The notes beneath the pieces were generated by a model. It did not search any database, was not told where the DNA came from, and saw only the letters and a program-made list of their open reading frames with translations. From Bacillota bacterium (GTDB lineage: Bacteria; Bacillota; Clostridia; Lachnospirales; Bianqueaceae), in the NCBI GenBank assembly GCA_017442735.1, contig JAFRZE010000018.1, positions 1-47,395 on the forward strand: 47,395 nt of DNA, written 5' to 3'. Within the stretch, counting starts at the first letter, position 1. The number at the start of each line of letters is the position of its first letter. The position numbers were made by a program, and so were the translations under genes. Shown piece by piece: positions 32,755 through 41,074 of this stretch.

Positions 32755-34032
32755 TTATAGATCGAATTGCGGAAGATATTCTTTATTCGCTTCCAGCAGT
32801 TCGGGAACGAGTTTTTCCACCAGGTCATATTCACGTACCAGCGGGTGAGCCAGCAGCGCCCACTTCATCTTGGTGATGCTGCCTTCCAGCGCTGCCTCGA
32901 CGGCCAGCTGCTCATAGTTTTTGACTTCGGAAATGAGGCCCCAGCACATGGGTGGTATCTTGTCCAGCGACTTGTGGATGGGCTGCATCCCGCGCTGATT
33001 GACCATACAGTTGATCTCCACGACCGCGCTGTCCGGAAGGAAAGGAATCGCGCCGTTATTCGGCACGTTCACGACCATTTCCGTATCAACGTTATTGTAG
33101 ACAGCGTTGACGAAGGTCATGGCTACTTCGCTGTAACCGCCGCCTCCGCGTTTTTCCAGGGCGACCGGTTTGTCCGCGTTGTTCGGATCCGCGTACGCGC
33201 TGTAGACTTCCTTTTCCAGCTCCTGCACGTACTCGCCGCGGGTCTGCGGTTCCGCTTTCAGTTTTTCGACCACCTTGTGAGTGTGATAGTAGTACTGAAG
33301 ATAAGGACTGACCAGGACGCCCAGCAATTTGCAAAGCTCGGGATCGACTGACTGCTGTCTGGCCAGCGCCATAAACTGTTCTTCCGTGATCGGCCGGCCG
33401 TCGATCGTGATGTTGCTGATGAAGTTCATATGGTTGAGGCCGATATAATCGTACTGCACCCGTTTGTAGTCTTCATCGTCGTAGCTCATCCCGAAGGCGC
33501 TTTTCGCCCACATCTTCGGGAAGATGCCGCCGGAACAGAAGCCGGCGATGTTTGCCTTGGTACAGCGGGTAATGGCTTCGGTGACCAGTCCTGTAGGATT
33601 CGTATAATTGATGAGCCAGCCGTCCGGAGAATCCTTTTCCATGTGCCGGGCGACGTTCAGCATCACCGGAATGGTACGGAACGCTTTCATCATTCCGCCC
33701 GCGCCGGTCGTTTCCTGGCCGACCAGGCCATATTTCAGCGGGATCTTCTCATCCTTGACACGCTGCTTGTTGCCGCCGACGCGCACCTGGGTATCCACGA
33801 AAGCCGCCCCGTAAAGCGCGTCGTCAAGATCGAGCGTCTTTCTGATCTTCAGTCCCTGCATCCCGCGCTTATCCGCGAAGCGGCGGCAGAAACCGGTCAT
33901 GATGTCCAGCCGTTTTTCATCGATATCATAAAGAACCAGCTCTTTTACGGGGAGCGTTTCTCTCAGGCGGATCATTTCTTCGATAAGTTCGGGTGTATAG
34001 GAGCTTCCGGCTCCGACGATCGTGAATTTCAT
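32755..34032 (-). CDS. Glycoside hydrolase family 4 (NAD+/Mn-dependent 6-phospho-glycosidase-like)
   Basis: This 425-residue GH4 enzyme has an N-terminal NAD-binding FTIVGAGSSYTPEL. The Asn-x-Thr-Asn-Pro segment (INYTNPTGLVTEA, about 147) and the metal-binding Cys region AGFCSGGIF (about 169) and His in GLNHMNF (about 199) follow. GH4 enzymes cleave 6-phospho-glycosides by an oxidation-elimination route. With a GlcNAc-type kinase and NagB in the operon, a phosphorylated amino-sugar glycoside such as a chitobiose derivative is a reasonable substrate (inference). The start has AAGGAGG upstream. Confidence 0.9.
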   Translation of the reverse strand: MKFTIVGAGSSYTPELIEEMIRLRETLPVKELVLYDIDEKRLDIMTGFCRRFADKRGMQGLKIRKTLDLDDALYGAAFVDTQVRVGGNKQRVKDEKIPLKYGLVGQETTGAGGMMKAFRTIPVMLNVARHMEKDSPDGWLINYTNPTGLVTEAITRCTKANIAGFCSGGIFPKMWAKSAFGMSYDDEDYKRVQYDYIGLNHMNFISNITIDGRPITEEQFMALARQQSVDPELCKLLGVLVSPYLQYYYHTHKVVEKLKAEPQTRGEYVQELEKEVYSAYADPNNADKPVALEKRGGGGYSEVAMTFVNAVYNNVDTEMVVNVPNNGAIPFLPDSAVVEINCMVNQRGMQPIHKSLDKIPPMCWGLISEVKNYEQLAVEAALEGSITKMKWALLAHPLVREYDLVEKLVPELLEANKEYLPQFDL

Positions 34033-34062
34033 GAGTGCCTCCTTAGGTCTGACTTTTGCTTC

Positions 34063-34091
34063 ATACTATCATAGGTTCCGGTGGCTGTCAA
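34063..34091 (-). promoter_or_regulatory. GH4-kinase-nagB operon promoter
   Basis: On the minus strand: TTGACA (34091-34086), 17 nt, TAGTAT (34068-34063), 31 nt before the GH4 start. Confidence 0.75.
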
Positions 34092-34118
34092 AGAATTTCA
34101 AGGGCTGCGTCCCAGATG

Positions 34119-34342
34119 GGAGATAATGATCCCGAAACTGGAACTAATATCTCTTTGCTGTCTGGAATAGGAGATAATTGATAGCATAGTGTAATAAATA
34201 TCTCCTTGGCATCTCGTGGTTGGCTGATTTATGGTGATAATGATTTGCATTTTGATATGATTATCTCCACAAATCAGCCCTCCAGCTCAAGGATTTATGC
34301 GATAAAAGAGATATTTACTACAGATACAAGTTGATTATCACC
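34119..34342. repeat. Four 36-nt palindromic units with GGAGATA-type arms
   Basis: Units at 34119-34154, 34170-34205, 34233-34268 and 34307-34342 are each 36 nt. Left arms are variants of GGAGATAAT (GGAGATAAT, GGAGATAAT, GGTGATAAT, AGAGATATT) and right arms are the matching ATATCTCC or ATTATCACC forms. Spacers are 15, 27 and 38 nt, growing by about one helical turn. Unit 3 is nested in a further 9-bp palindrome GGCTGATTT/AAATCAGCC (34222-34279). Arms of units 3 and 4 can cross-pair perfectly over 10 bp. There is no ORF in 34033-34452. Confidence 0.78.
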
Positions 34343-34380
34343 ACTTTTCGATCCATCTATTATGAATAGTGAAAAGCGCC

Positions 34381-34409
34381 TTGCATTAGGACAGTGGATC
34401 AAGTATGAT
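34381..34409 (+). promoter_or_regulatory. Promoter of CCG-domain gene
   Basis: TTGCAT (34381-34386), 17 nt, TATGAT (34404-34409), 44 nt before the start codon at 34453. Confidence 0.55.
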
Positions 34410-34452
34410 GGAACTAACATTTACACAAGAATTCAGAGCATAGGAGAAAGCC

Positions 34453-35097
34453 ATGTACATCTACTATCCCAGCTGCAATTTTCAGCGGTTTTTCCCGGAG
34501 ACGGCGAAAAAGATCCGCGCTTATCTGAAGACCCAGGAAGATGTAAAGATTGCCGGATGCTGTCACGTAACGAACAGCCTCCCGCAGGAAGGCGACGTGA
34601 TCGTCACCGTATGCATGAGCTGCATGCATATCCTGGAAGAAGTCCGCGCGGATATCCCACAGATCAACCTGTTCGAACTTTTGCTCACCCGGAAAGATTT
34701 TCCGTGGCCGGATCTTCAGAAAGAGAAGATCACTGTCCAGGACTGTTTTCGCGCGCGGGGCTATCACAGCCTGCAGGACGCGGTGCGAGAATGCCTGATC
34801 CGTGCGAACGCTGTTCCGGTTGAGATGGAGCATAACCGGGATGAGGAGATCTATGACGGAGCCTTCCTGTTCCACGATCCTTATCCCCAGAATATGAAGG
34901 AGGCGCCCAAATACTACAAAGAGTATCTGCCCGCCCATGTGACCATCGTACCAAAAGAAGAATGGCCCGAAAAGTTCCGGCAGCATGCGGCGCTCTATAC
35001 GACAGACCGTGTCGTCTGTTACTGCAATACCTGTACGACCAGTGCGAGAGAAGGCGGCGCGAACGCTTTCCATCTGGCAGAACTGTTGTTTTCGTGA
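34453..35097 (+). CDS. CCG-type Cys-rich protein (heterodisulfide-reductase-B-like)
   Basis: This 214-residue cytoplasmic protein has cysteines at 8, 36-37, 54 and 57 forming C-x27-CC-x16-C-x2-C, a compressed version of the CCG motif that binds non-cubane [4Fe-4S] clusters in HdrB-like proteins. A C-terminal C-x-C-x2-C (189, 191, 194) resembles a second half. It may be a soluble Fe-S redox protein; partners are not adjacent. The start has GGAG upstream. An overlapping ORF from 34362 in another frame is a shadow. The hairpin array begins 16 nt after its stop. Confidence 0.7.
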   Translation: MYIYYPSCNFQRFFPETAKKIRAYLKTQEDVKIAGCCHVTNSLPQEGDVIVTVCMSCMHILEEVRADIPQINLFELLLTRKDFPWPDLQKEKITVQDCFRARGYHSLQDAVRECLIRANAVPVEMEHNRDEEIYDGAFLFHDPYPQNMKEAPKYYKEYLPAHVTIVPKEEWPEKFRQHAALYTTDRVVCYCNTCTTSAREGGANAFHLAELLFS

Positions 35098-35112
35098 TAT
35101 CGGACTGCCGAT

Positions 35113-35351
35113 TAGCAAGAAAGTCCTGGAAAAACGAAGGGTCTTGCTACTGCTTTATACTGCTTTAGCAAGGTGGACGATTTTTTTGGAAAGACCTTGC
35201 TATCGTCGGATTGATGATTAGCAAGAAAGTTTTGAAAAAACGAAAGACCTTGCTACCGTCTTAGCAAGGTGGACGAATTTTTAGGAAAGACCTTGCTATC
35301 GTCGGACTGATGATTAGCAAGAAAGTCCTGAAAAAACAAAGGACCTTGCTA
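35113..35351. repeat. Array of five 37-nt palindromic units, second locus
   Basis: Units start at 35113, 35166, 35219, 35262 and 35315, each exactly 37 nt from TAGCAAG to CTTGCTA. Spacers are 16, 16, 6 and 16 nt, the same two values as at 15470-15794. The fifth unit is close to the reverse complement of the fourth unit of the first locus (AAAGTCCT..GGACC core), so units occur in both orientations. It fills the space between the CCG-domain gene stop and a truncated gene. Confidence 0.92.
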
Positions 35352-35629
35352 TCGTGGATGAGTGCTGGAATGAGTTCTATCTGTTCGCTGGTGAAGGCAA
35401 GACGGTGGAAGGGCCGGAGACGACCGGTACCTATGTCTGATTTGAGCCGAACGACTGGAGACGCTGGGAAGAGAAACTGATCCTCGGTCCTTTCATCCAT
35501 CACTGCGCGGGAGTATACGGTCACTATTTTGAAGAACTGAGAGAGATCGCGAAGTACCTTCAGGGATTGGAGACCCGACCGGTCATGCATTTTGAGTATC
35601 CGGGAAAAGAAGGGCATTACGCGCTGTAG
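35351..35629 (+). pseudogene. C-terminal remnant of a sugar isomerase-like gene
   Basis: One frame from 35351 to the TAG at 35627-35629 reads as protein except for an in-frame TGA at 35438-35440. After the TGA it reads FEPNDWRRWEEKLILGP and IHHCAGVYGHYFEEL, which resembles the end of L-fucose/L-arabinose isomerase-type proteins (from memory, not verified). The family appears to have an aromatic residue at the TGA, so decay of a Trp TGG is the simplest reading. No start or RBS is present, and the 5' part is replaced by the hairpin array, whose last unit ends at the first base of the frame. Confidence 0.6.
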
Positions 35630-35646
35630 GATTTCTGTATTCTGCC

Positions 35647-35675
35647 TTGCGATTTTTCCGCAAACAAGGTACAAT
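35647..35675 (+). promoter_or_regulatory. Phosphoglucomutase promoter
   Basis: TTGCGA (35647-35652), 17 nt, TACAAT (35670-35675), 38 nt before the start codon. Confidence 0.7.
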
Positions 35676-35712
35676 ATAAACAACTACTGTGGCACGGGAA
35701 AAGGAGTTTGCT

Positions 35713-37395
35713 ATGTATAAAAAAGAATATGAACGCTGGCTCGCTTACAACCTGGAAGATCCGGATCTGAAACCGGAACTTCTGAGGATCCAGGACGATG
35801 AAGAAGCGATCAAAGACCGCTTCGCCGTTTCACTGGAATTCGGTACCGCAGGTCTTCGCGGGACTTTAGGTGCCGGTACCAACCGCATGAATATCTTTGT
35901 TGTTCGTCAGGCCACGCAGGGTCTTGCCAACTGGGTGAAAACGCAGGGAGGCAACCAGACTGTGGCAATTTCCTATGACAGCCGTCTGAAATCCGATATC
36001 TTCGCGAAAGAGGCCGCCGGTGTCCTGGCCGGCAACGGGATCAAAGTCCGCATCTACGACGCGCTGATGCCGGTCCCGGCGCTGAGCTTCGCCACCCGGT
36101 ACTACGAGTGCAACGCGGGCATCATGGTGACGGCTTCCCACAATCCCTCCAAGTATAACGGCTACAAAGCCTACGGTCCCGACGGATGCCAGATGACGGA
36201 CGAAGCCGCGGCGATCGTCTATGCCGAGATCCAGAAGACCGATATCCTGACCGGCGCGAAACGCATCTCCTTCGCGCAGGGCGTGGAAGACGGCCTGATC
36301 CGCTTCGTCAGTGACGACTGCAAGAAAGCTTTCTATGAGGCGATCGAAGCAAGACAGGTAAGACCCGGTCTGTGCAAGACGGCCGGTCTGAAACTGGTGT
36401 ACTCTCCGCTGAACGGCACCGGTCTGATCCCTGTTACCCATATCCTGAACGACATGGGAATCACGGATATCACGATCGTTCCCGAACAGGAATATCCGAG
36501 CGGCTACTTCACCACCTGCCCGTATCCGAACCCCGAGATCTTCGAGGCGCTGAAATACGGCCTGGCTCTCGCGGAAAAGGAAGGCGCTGACCTGATGCTG
36601 GCGACCGACCCGGATGCCGACCGTGTGGGTATCGCCATGAAATGTCCGGACGGTTCCTATGAACTGGTCTCCGGCAACGAGATGGGCGTTTTACTGCTGG
36701 ATTACATCTGCGCCGGCCGTATCGAGAAAGGCACCATGCCGAAGGATCCTGTCGCTGTCATGTCGATCGTTTCCACCCCGCTGGCGGACGCGGTCGCAGC
36801 GCATTACGGCGTCGAGCTCCGTCATGTGCTGACCGGTTTCAAATGGATCGGCGATCAGATCGCGAAGCTGGAAGCGGACGGCGAAGTCGACCGTTTCATC
36901 TTCGGATTCGAAGAGAGCTACGGCTACCTGGCCGGCCCGTATGTACGTGACAAGGATGCTGTCATCGGCGCCATGCTGATCTGTGAGATGGCTGCCTACT
37001 ATCGTTCCATCGGCTCCTCCATCAAGCAGAGACTGGAAGAGATCTACGCGGAATACGGCCGTTACCTGAACAAGGTCGACAGCTTCGAGTTCCCGGGTCT
37101 GTCCGGTATGGACAAGATGAAGGGCATCATGGAGAATCTGCGTGTGAATCCTCCGGCAGATTTCGCCGGCATCAAAGTCACTTCCACGATCGACTACAGC
37201 AAGCCGGAAGAGACCGGTCTGCCGAAAGCCAACGTCCTGATCTACGGCCTGGAAGACGGTTCGACCGTCGTGGTCCGACCCTCCGGAACAGAGCCCAAGG
37301 TCAAGACCTACTTCACCACCAAGGGCAAGGATCTCGCGGAAGCTCAGGCCAAGAAAGATCTGCTGGCCGATGCCTGCAAACCGATCCTGGCATAA
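35713..37395 (+). CDS. pgcA: Phosphoglucomutase / phosphomannomutase (alpha-PGM family)
   Basis: This 560-residue cytoplasmic enzyme interconverts hexose 1- and 6-phosphates. The catalytic phosphoserine loop is TASHNPSKYNGYKAYGPDG (about 140), the Mg site is ATDPDADRVGIA (about 297), the sugar loop is GFEESYGYLAG (about 396), and the phosphate-binding loop is RPSGTEPKVKTY near the end. The start at 35713 is set by AAGGAG 7 nt upstream; an ATG-less extension to 35689 is not used. It links sugar uptake to cell-envelope and glycogen precursors. It is monocistronic, with promoter and terminator. Confidence 0.93.
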   Translation: MYKKEYERWLAYNLEDPDLKPELLRIQDDEEAIKDRFAVSLEFGTAGLRGTLGAGTNRMNIFVVRQATQGLANWVKTQGGNQTVAISYDSRLKSDIFAKEAAGVLAGNGIKVRIYDALMPVPALSFATRYYECNAGIMVTASHNPSKYNGYKAYGPDGCQMTDEAAAIVYAEIQKTDILTGAKRISFAQGVEDGLIRFVSDDCKKAFYEAIEARQVRPGLCKTAGLKLVYSPLNGTGLIPVTHILNDMGITDITIVPEQEYPSGYFTTCPYPNPEIFEALKYGLALAEKEGADLMLATDPDADRVGIAMKCPDGSYELVSGNEMGVLLLDYICAGRIEKGTMPKDPVAVMSIVSTPLADAVAAHYGVELRHVLTGFKWIGDQIAKLEADGEVDRFIFGFEESYGYLAGPYVRDKDAVIGAMLICEMAAYYRSIGSSIKQRLEEIYAEYGRYLNKVDSFEFPGLSGMDKMKGIMENLRVNPPADFAGIKVTSTIDYSKPEETGLPKANVLIYGLEDGSTVVVRPSGTEPKVKTYFTTKGKDLAEAQAKKDLLADACKPILA

Positions 37396-37422
37396 TTTTC
37401 AGCTTTAAAATTTCATGATTCC

Positions 37423-37460
37423 AAAAGGAGCCGCAGCAATCACCGCTGCGGCTCCTTTTT
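37423..37460. terminator. Strong bidirectional terminator
   Basis: A 15-bp perfect stem AAAAGGAGCCGCAGC/GCTGCGGCTCCTTTT with a 7-nt loop gives T-runs on both strands. It ends the phosphoglucomutase gene and the convergent ABC-transporter operon. Confidence 0.95.
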
Positions 37461-37510
37461 AAGAGATGTTTTTTACTATAAATCAACCGGACGCCAACTC
37501 TAATATCTGA

Positions 37511-39154
37511 TTAAACGATCAGGCTGCCTTGTGTAATGAAGCGGCCGTTTTTCTTGCTGAAGAGAATGATATCGTCCCCGCGGAATCCAAACCGGATCTT
37601 CTGTCCCAGGTCGTACATGACGCCTCCGAAGACAACACCGGTCAGCAGGAAGTCTCCCACCTGTACTTTAACGGTCGTTTCCATACCGGTAGGCATGGCG
37701 GAGTAGATCTCGCCTTCGATCGGACCGTCATCGCGAAGGTCAAGGAATTCGGGACGGACACCGATGACGAAATCATCTTCGGTGGCTTCAATCTCATCGC
37801 CGAAGTCCTCGGTTTCGTTGACAAGTGCAATATGATGACGGAAGAGGGTGTCCTTGTTGCCCTTTTCGACATAGCCCTTCTGTTTGGCCTTTTCGGCTTC
37901 TGCTTCTTTGTGAGCCGCGTCCGCCTTGGCCTGTTCCTGATACCACTCTGTCAGTTTCAAAGCTTCATTGGGTTTGAAGTTTGCGGCAATGTCTCCAAGG
38001 ATGGAGATGTCAATGCTCCCGTCAGGTTTCTGCTTGCCTTTGCCTTCGATGAAGTTGATGGCGGGATTTCCGACGAAATCAGCTACGAAGGTATTGTTCG
38101 GACGACCGTAGACGGTCAGCGGTGCGTCGTACTGCTGCAGGAGACCATTTTCGATCAGGCAGATACGGGTCGCCAGCGTCATGGCTTCCATCTGATCGTG
38201 GGTAACATATACGAAAGTGGAACCTGTTTCCAGGTGCAGACGCTGCAGCTCGGAACGCATCTCGAGACGAAGCTTGGCGTCGAGGTTGGACAGAGGCTCG
38301 TCCATGAACAGGACGCTGGGTTCAGGCGCAAGTGTTCTGGCAATGGCAACACGCTGCTGCTGACCGCCGGACAGCTCAGCCGGATAGCGATCCATGAACA
38401 TACCGATCTTTACGATCCGGGCAACCCGGCGTACGCTCAGATCGATTTCTTCCTTGGAGAGCTTTCTGACTTCCTTTACCTGCTTGCCGTCTTTGACAAA
38501 GGCATAATCCTTATCGAAGGTGCAGCCGGCGGCTTTACATTTCTCCACGGTGGCAGACAGTTTGGCTTCCAGTTCCTTCTTTTTGGCAGCGGCGACGGAT
38601 GCGGGATCAGCGGCATCCTGCAGCTTGTAGCTCATCAGTTCTCTTGCTGTGAAGATCGATACCTCGTAGCGGTCGATCAGCTTGATCTGGGCTTTCTTTT
38701 CGTCCAGCTTGCCTTTTTTATCGACGCACTCTTCGATCGTCTTGACGATATCGTCCGGTTTTTCCAGTGCGCTGATCAAGGCAGCGGTTTTACGGGCTTC
38801 CAGATCATATTTCGGAAGAGATTCCTTGATATTGGAAAGACCAAAGGAAATGTTCTGGTACACGGTCATATTCGGCCAGAGCGCATAGTTCTGGAAAAGA
38901 AATCCGACTTTTCGTTTGTTGGGCGGGATATTGATGCCGGCAGCCGAATCGTATACAACGGTATCACCGATGGTGATGCGGCCGGAGGTCGGGGTCTCCA
39001 GTCCGGCGATCATACGGAGCGTAGTGGTTTTGCCGCAGCCGGAAGGGCCGAGCAGTGTCACGAACGCGTTATCCTCGATCACGAGGTTCAGATCGTCCAC
39101 GGCATAAAACTTATCCCAGCGTTTGGTCACATGGGTCAAAACAATTTTCGGCAT
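37511..39154 (-). CDS. ABC transporter ATPase (MalK/FbpC-like) with a large helical-domain insertion
   Basis: This 547-residue ATPase has Walker A GPSGCGKT (36-43), Q-loop Gln88, signature LSGGQQQR (261-268), Walker B VLFMDEP (281-287) and the H-loop in YVTHDQMEAM. The Q-loop to signature distance is about 173 residues, against about 50 in MalK, so some 120 Lys/Glu/Ala-rich residues (about 110-232) are inserted in the helical subdomain that contacts the permease. A second charged insertion (about 405-440) splits the C-terminal TOBE/regulatory domain. Frame and motifs are intact, so the insert is probably part of the functional protein. It is the last gene of a three-gene importer operon, 3 nt after the permease. 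Confidence 0.9.
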   Translation of the reverse strand: MPKIVLTHVTKRWDKFYAVDDLNLVIEDNAFVTLLGPSGCGKTTTLRMIAGLETPTSGRITIGDTVVYDSAAGINIPPNKRKVGFLFQNYALWPNMTVYQNISFGLSNIKESLPKYDLEARKTAALISALEKPDDIVKTIEECVDKKGKLDEKKAQIKLIDRYEVSIFTARELMSYKLQDAADPASVAAAKKKELEAKLSATVEKCKAAGCTFDKDYAFVKDGKQVKEVRKLSKEEIDLSVRRVARIVKIGMFMDRYPAELSGGQQQRVAIARTLAPEPSVLFMDEPLSNLDAKLRLEMRSELQRLHLETGSTFVYVTHDQMEAMTLATRICLIENGLLQQYDAPLTVYGRPNNTFVADFVGNPAINFIEGKGKQKPDGSIDISILGDIAANFKPNEALKLTEWYQEQAKADAAHKEAEAEKAKQKGYVEKGNKDTLFRHHIALVNETEDFGDEIEATEDDFVIGVRPEFLDLRDDGPIEGEIYSAMPTGMETTVKVQVGDFLLTGVVFGGVMYDLGQKIRFGFRGDDIILFSKKNGRFITQGSLIV

Positions 39155-39157
39155 GGT

Positions 39158-40984
39158 TTATCCTCCTATTCCCTCGTCGAGGCTTGCACCGGTCAGCTTG
39201 TTCACGAGAGTATTGAAAATCAGGATGGTTACGATCAGAAGCAAGTTGATACCGCTCGAGAAAGCATACAGACCCATCTCGTCAAAGTAGTCCAGTGTCG
39301 TTGAGAGGATGAATCCCTGCACACACAGAAGCATGAACAGGCTCAGCTCTCGAAGACATGTCATGAACGGCAGCAGATAGCCGCTGATGATGGAAGATTT
39401 CTGGATGGGTATGATGATGCGGAGCATTCGTTTGATCCAGGGGATATCCTGGATGATCGCGGCTTCCTCGATCTCTCCGGACAGCTGCAGCATCGAGTTG
39501 AGCGATGAGCGGCTGGCAAAGGGAATATATTTGATTGTACCTGCAATGATCAGAATCCAGTAGGTATTGAACAGGTTGATCTTCTCACTGGACAGCAGCA
39601 CGAACAGGGCAGCGCCGACGGCGATGGAAGGCATCAGGTACGGAAGGAAGGCGACGGAGTTGACATAATTAGCCCATTTGCTTCGCCGCTGTTTGGCTAC
39701 CGAGTAACCGACGAGCGTACCTATGGTGCCGGCGACCAGCGAACAGACGATACTGACCAGAAGCGTACCGCCAAAGGCTTTCCAGATCGTTTCGTTATAG
39801 AGGATACCTTTCTGGCCGTACATGCCGTTTTCAGTGATATTTTCCGCGGTGACCCACCATTTCGTCGTCAGGTTGCTGATATTGCCTGTATAAAGGAATG
39901 AATAGTCGCCGGGGTTCGGCAGGAAAGTCTCAAAGGCGAAGGATACGATCGGGAAGATACTTGTGAAGAAGGTGAGGATCACAAGGATGAGCGCGATGAC
40001 ATAACGGCCGCTGCTGCCGAGATTGATCTTGGAGATCTGACCGGATTTACCGGTGACTGTTGTATAGCTCTTGCGGCTCGTCAGGCTGAATTGGTTCAGC
40101 AGCATGATCGCGACGCCGAAGAGCATCATGACAATGGCCAGGATACTGGCCTCACCGGTGTATTTCGAGTTCATCGACACATATTTGGTCGAGAGTGTCG
40201 CCAGTCCCATATAATGCGGAACCGGATAGGAGCCCATGGCGGAACCGAAGACCAGAAGGATCGTAGAAAGGATCGCCGGTTTGACCATCGGAAGGGTGAC
40301 GCGGAACATGATCTTCCACTTGGGTGTATCCAGAATGGTCGCCGCTTCTTCCAGGTTCGCGTCCATGTTGCGGAAGATGCCGCCGATCAGGATATAGGCG
40401 AAAGGAGCGTAGTGAAGTCCCAGAACCATCAGGCTGGGGAAGAGGCCTTTACACCACCATACCGGCATGTAGATGTGGAAAAGAGAAGCCAGCAAACCGT
40501 CCTTGACGCCCGTTACCTTAACGGACCAGAACAGGTTCTGCCAGACGACAGCCAACGTCCACTGCGGCATAATGTAGGGGAAAATGAAGATAGAGCTCAG
40601 GTATTTTTTCCAGCCGAGATTCGTTCTGGTTACCAGAAACGCGACGAGGCCGCCGTACAGAATGGAAACAAGGCAGGTGCCGACCGCCAGAAGAACGGTA
40701 TTCCAGAGAGGCGACCACAGATTCGTTTTGGAAAGGGAGCTGGTAAACAGATCCAGATAGTTGACGAGCGTCCAGCCGGAAGCTTTTCCGGCCAGATGGG
40801 CGTCAATCGTACCCGGATGGATCTGGAATGTATCCTGGATGATAGCAACGATCGGCGCGATCGTCGTTACGGAAAGGACGATACCCAGAAGCAGCAGGAT
40901 CACATTATACGGCTTGGAAAAGAAGGTTTTCAGCTTATTAAGGAAAATAGCCCGATTATTGGACTTGATTGTTTCCGCACTCAT
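39158..40984 (-). CDS. ABC transporter permease, two fused transmembrane domains
   Basis: This 608-residue polytopic protein is formed by two BPD_transp_1 domains in tandem. Each ends with an EAA loop that docks to the ATPase: LEEAATILDTPKWKIMFRVTLP (shown in part, about 213-234) and EEAAIIQDIP..IIIPIQ (about 512-535). The fused architecture is that of Fe(III)/FbpB-type permeases. The paired binding protein is also of the broad Fe/sugar solute-binding class, so the substrate is open. The start has GGAGAGG upstream. Confidence 0.9.
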   Translation of the reverse strand: MSAETIKSNNRAIFLNKLKTFFSKPYNVILLLLGIVLSVTTIAPIVAIIQDTFQIHPGTIDAHLAGKASGWTLVNYLDLFTSSLSKTNLWSPLWNTVLLAVGTCLVSILYGGLVAFLVTRTNLGWKKYLSSIFIFPYIMPQWTLAVVWQNLFWSVKVTGVKDGLLASLFHIYMPVWWCKGLFPSLMVLGLHYAPFAYILIGGIFRNMDANLEEAATILDTPKWKIMFRVTLPMVKPAILSTILLVFGSAMGSYPVPHYMGLATLSTKYVSMNSKYTGEASILAIVMMLFGVAIMLLNQFSLTSRKSYTTVTGKSGQISKINLGSSGRYVIALILVILTFFTSIFPIVSFAFETFLPNPGDYSFLYTGNISNLTTKWWVTAENITENGMYGQKGILYNETIWKAFGGTLLVSIVCSLVAGTIGTLVGYSVAKQRRSKWANYVNSVAFLPYLMPSIAVGAALFVLLSSEKINLFNTYWILIIAGTIKYIPFASRSSLNSMLQLSGEIEEAAIIQDIPWIKRMLRIIIPIQKSSIISGYLLPFMTCLRELSLFMLLCVQGFILSTTLDYFDEMGLYAFSSGINLLLIVTILIFNTLVNKLTGASLDEGIGG

Positions 40985-41017
40985 AAAACCTCTCCTTTCA
41001 AGGAGTTAACTAAGATA

Positions 41018-41044
41018 CGCCCCTGGAGCACCGCTCCAGGGGCG
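41018..41044 (-). other. Intercistronic hairpin between binding protein and permease
   Basis: CGCCCCTGGAGC and GCTCCAGGGGCG form a perfect 12-bp stem with a 3-nt loop. No U-tract follows on the minus strand, so it is better read as an mRNA-stabilising or partial-termination element that raises the binding protein over the membrane parts, as is common in ABC importer operons. Confidence 0.75.
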
Positions 41045-41074
41045 CCGGTTATGACAGCAATAAGCAAAAGACGA

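Noticed and set aside
34362-34823. 153-residue ORF overlapping the CCG-domain gene
   Set aside because: It is out of frame with a gene that has conserved Cys motifs and an RBS, and its own protein is low-complexity and unrecognisable.
35438-35440. Selenocysteine codon in the gene remnant
   Set aside because: No bacterial SECIS-like hairpin follows the TGA, the 5' end of the gene is missing, and a Trp codon decay is simpler.
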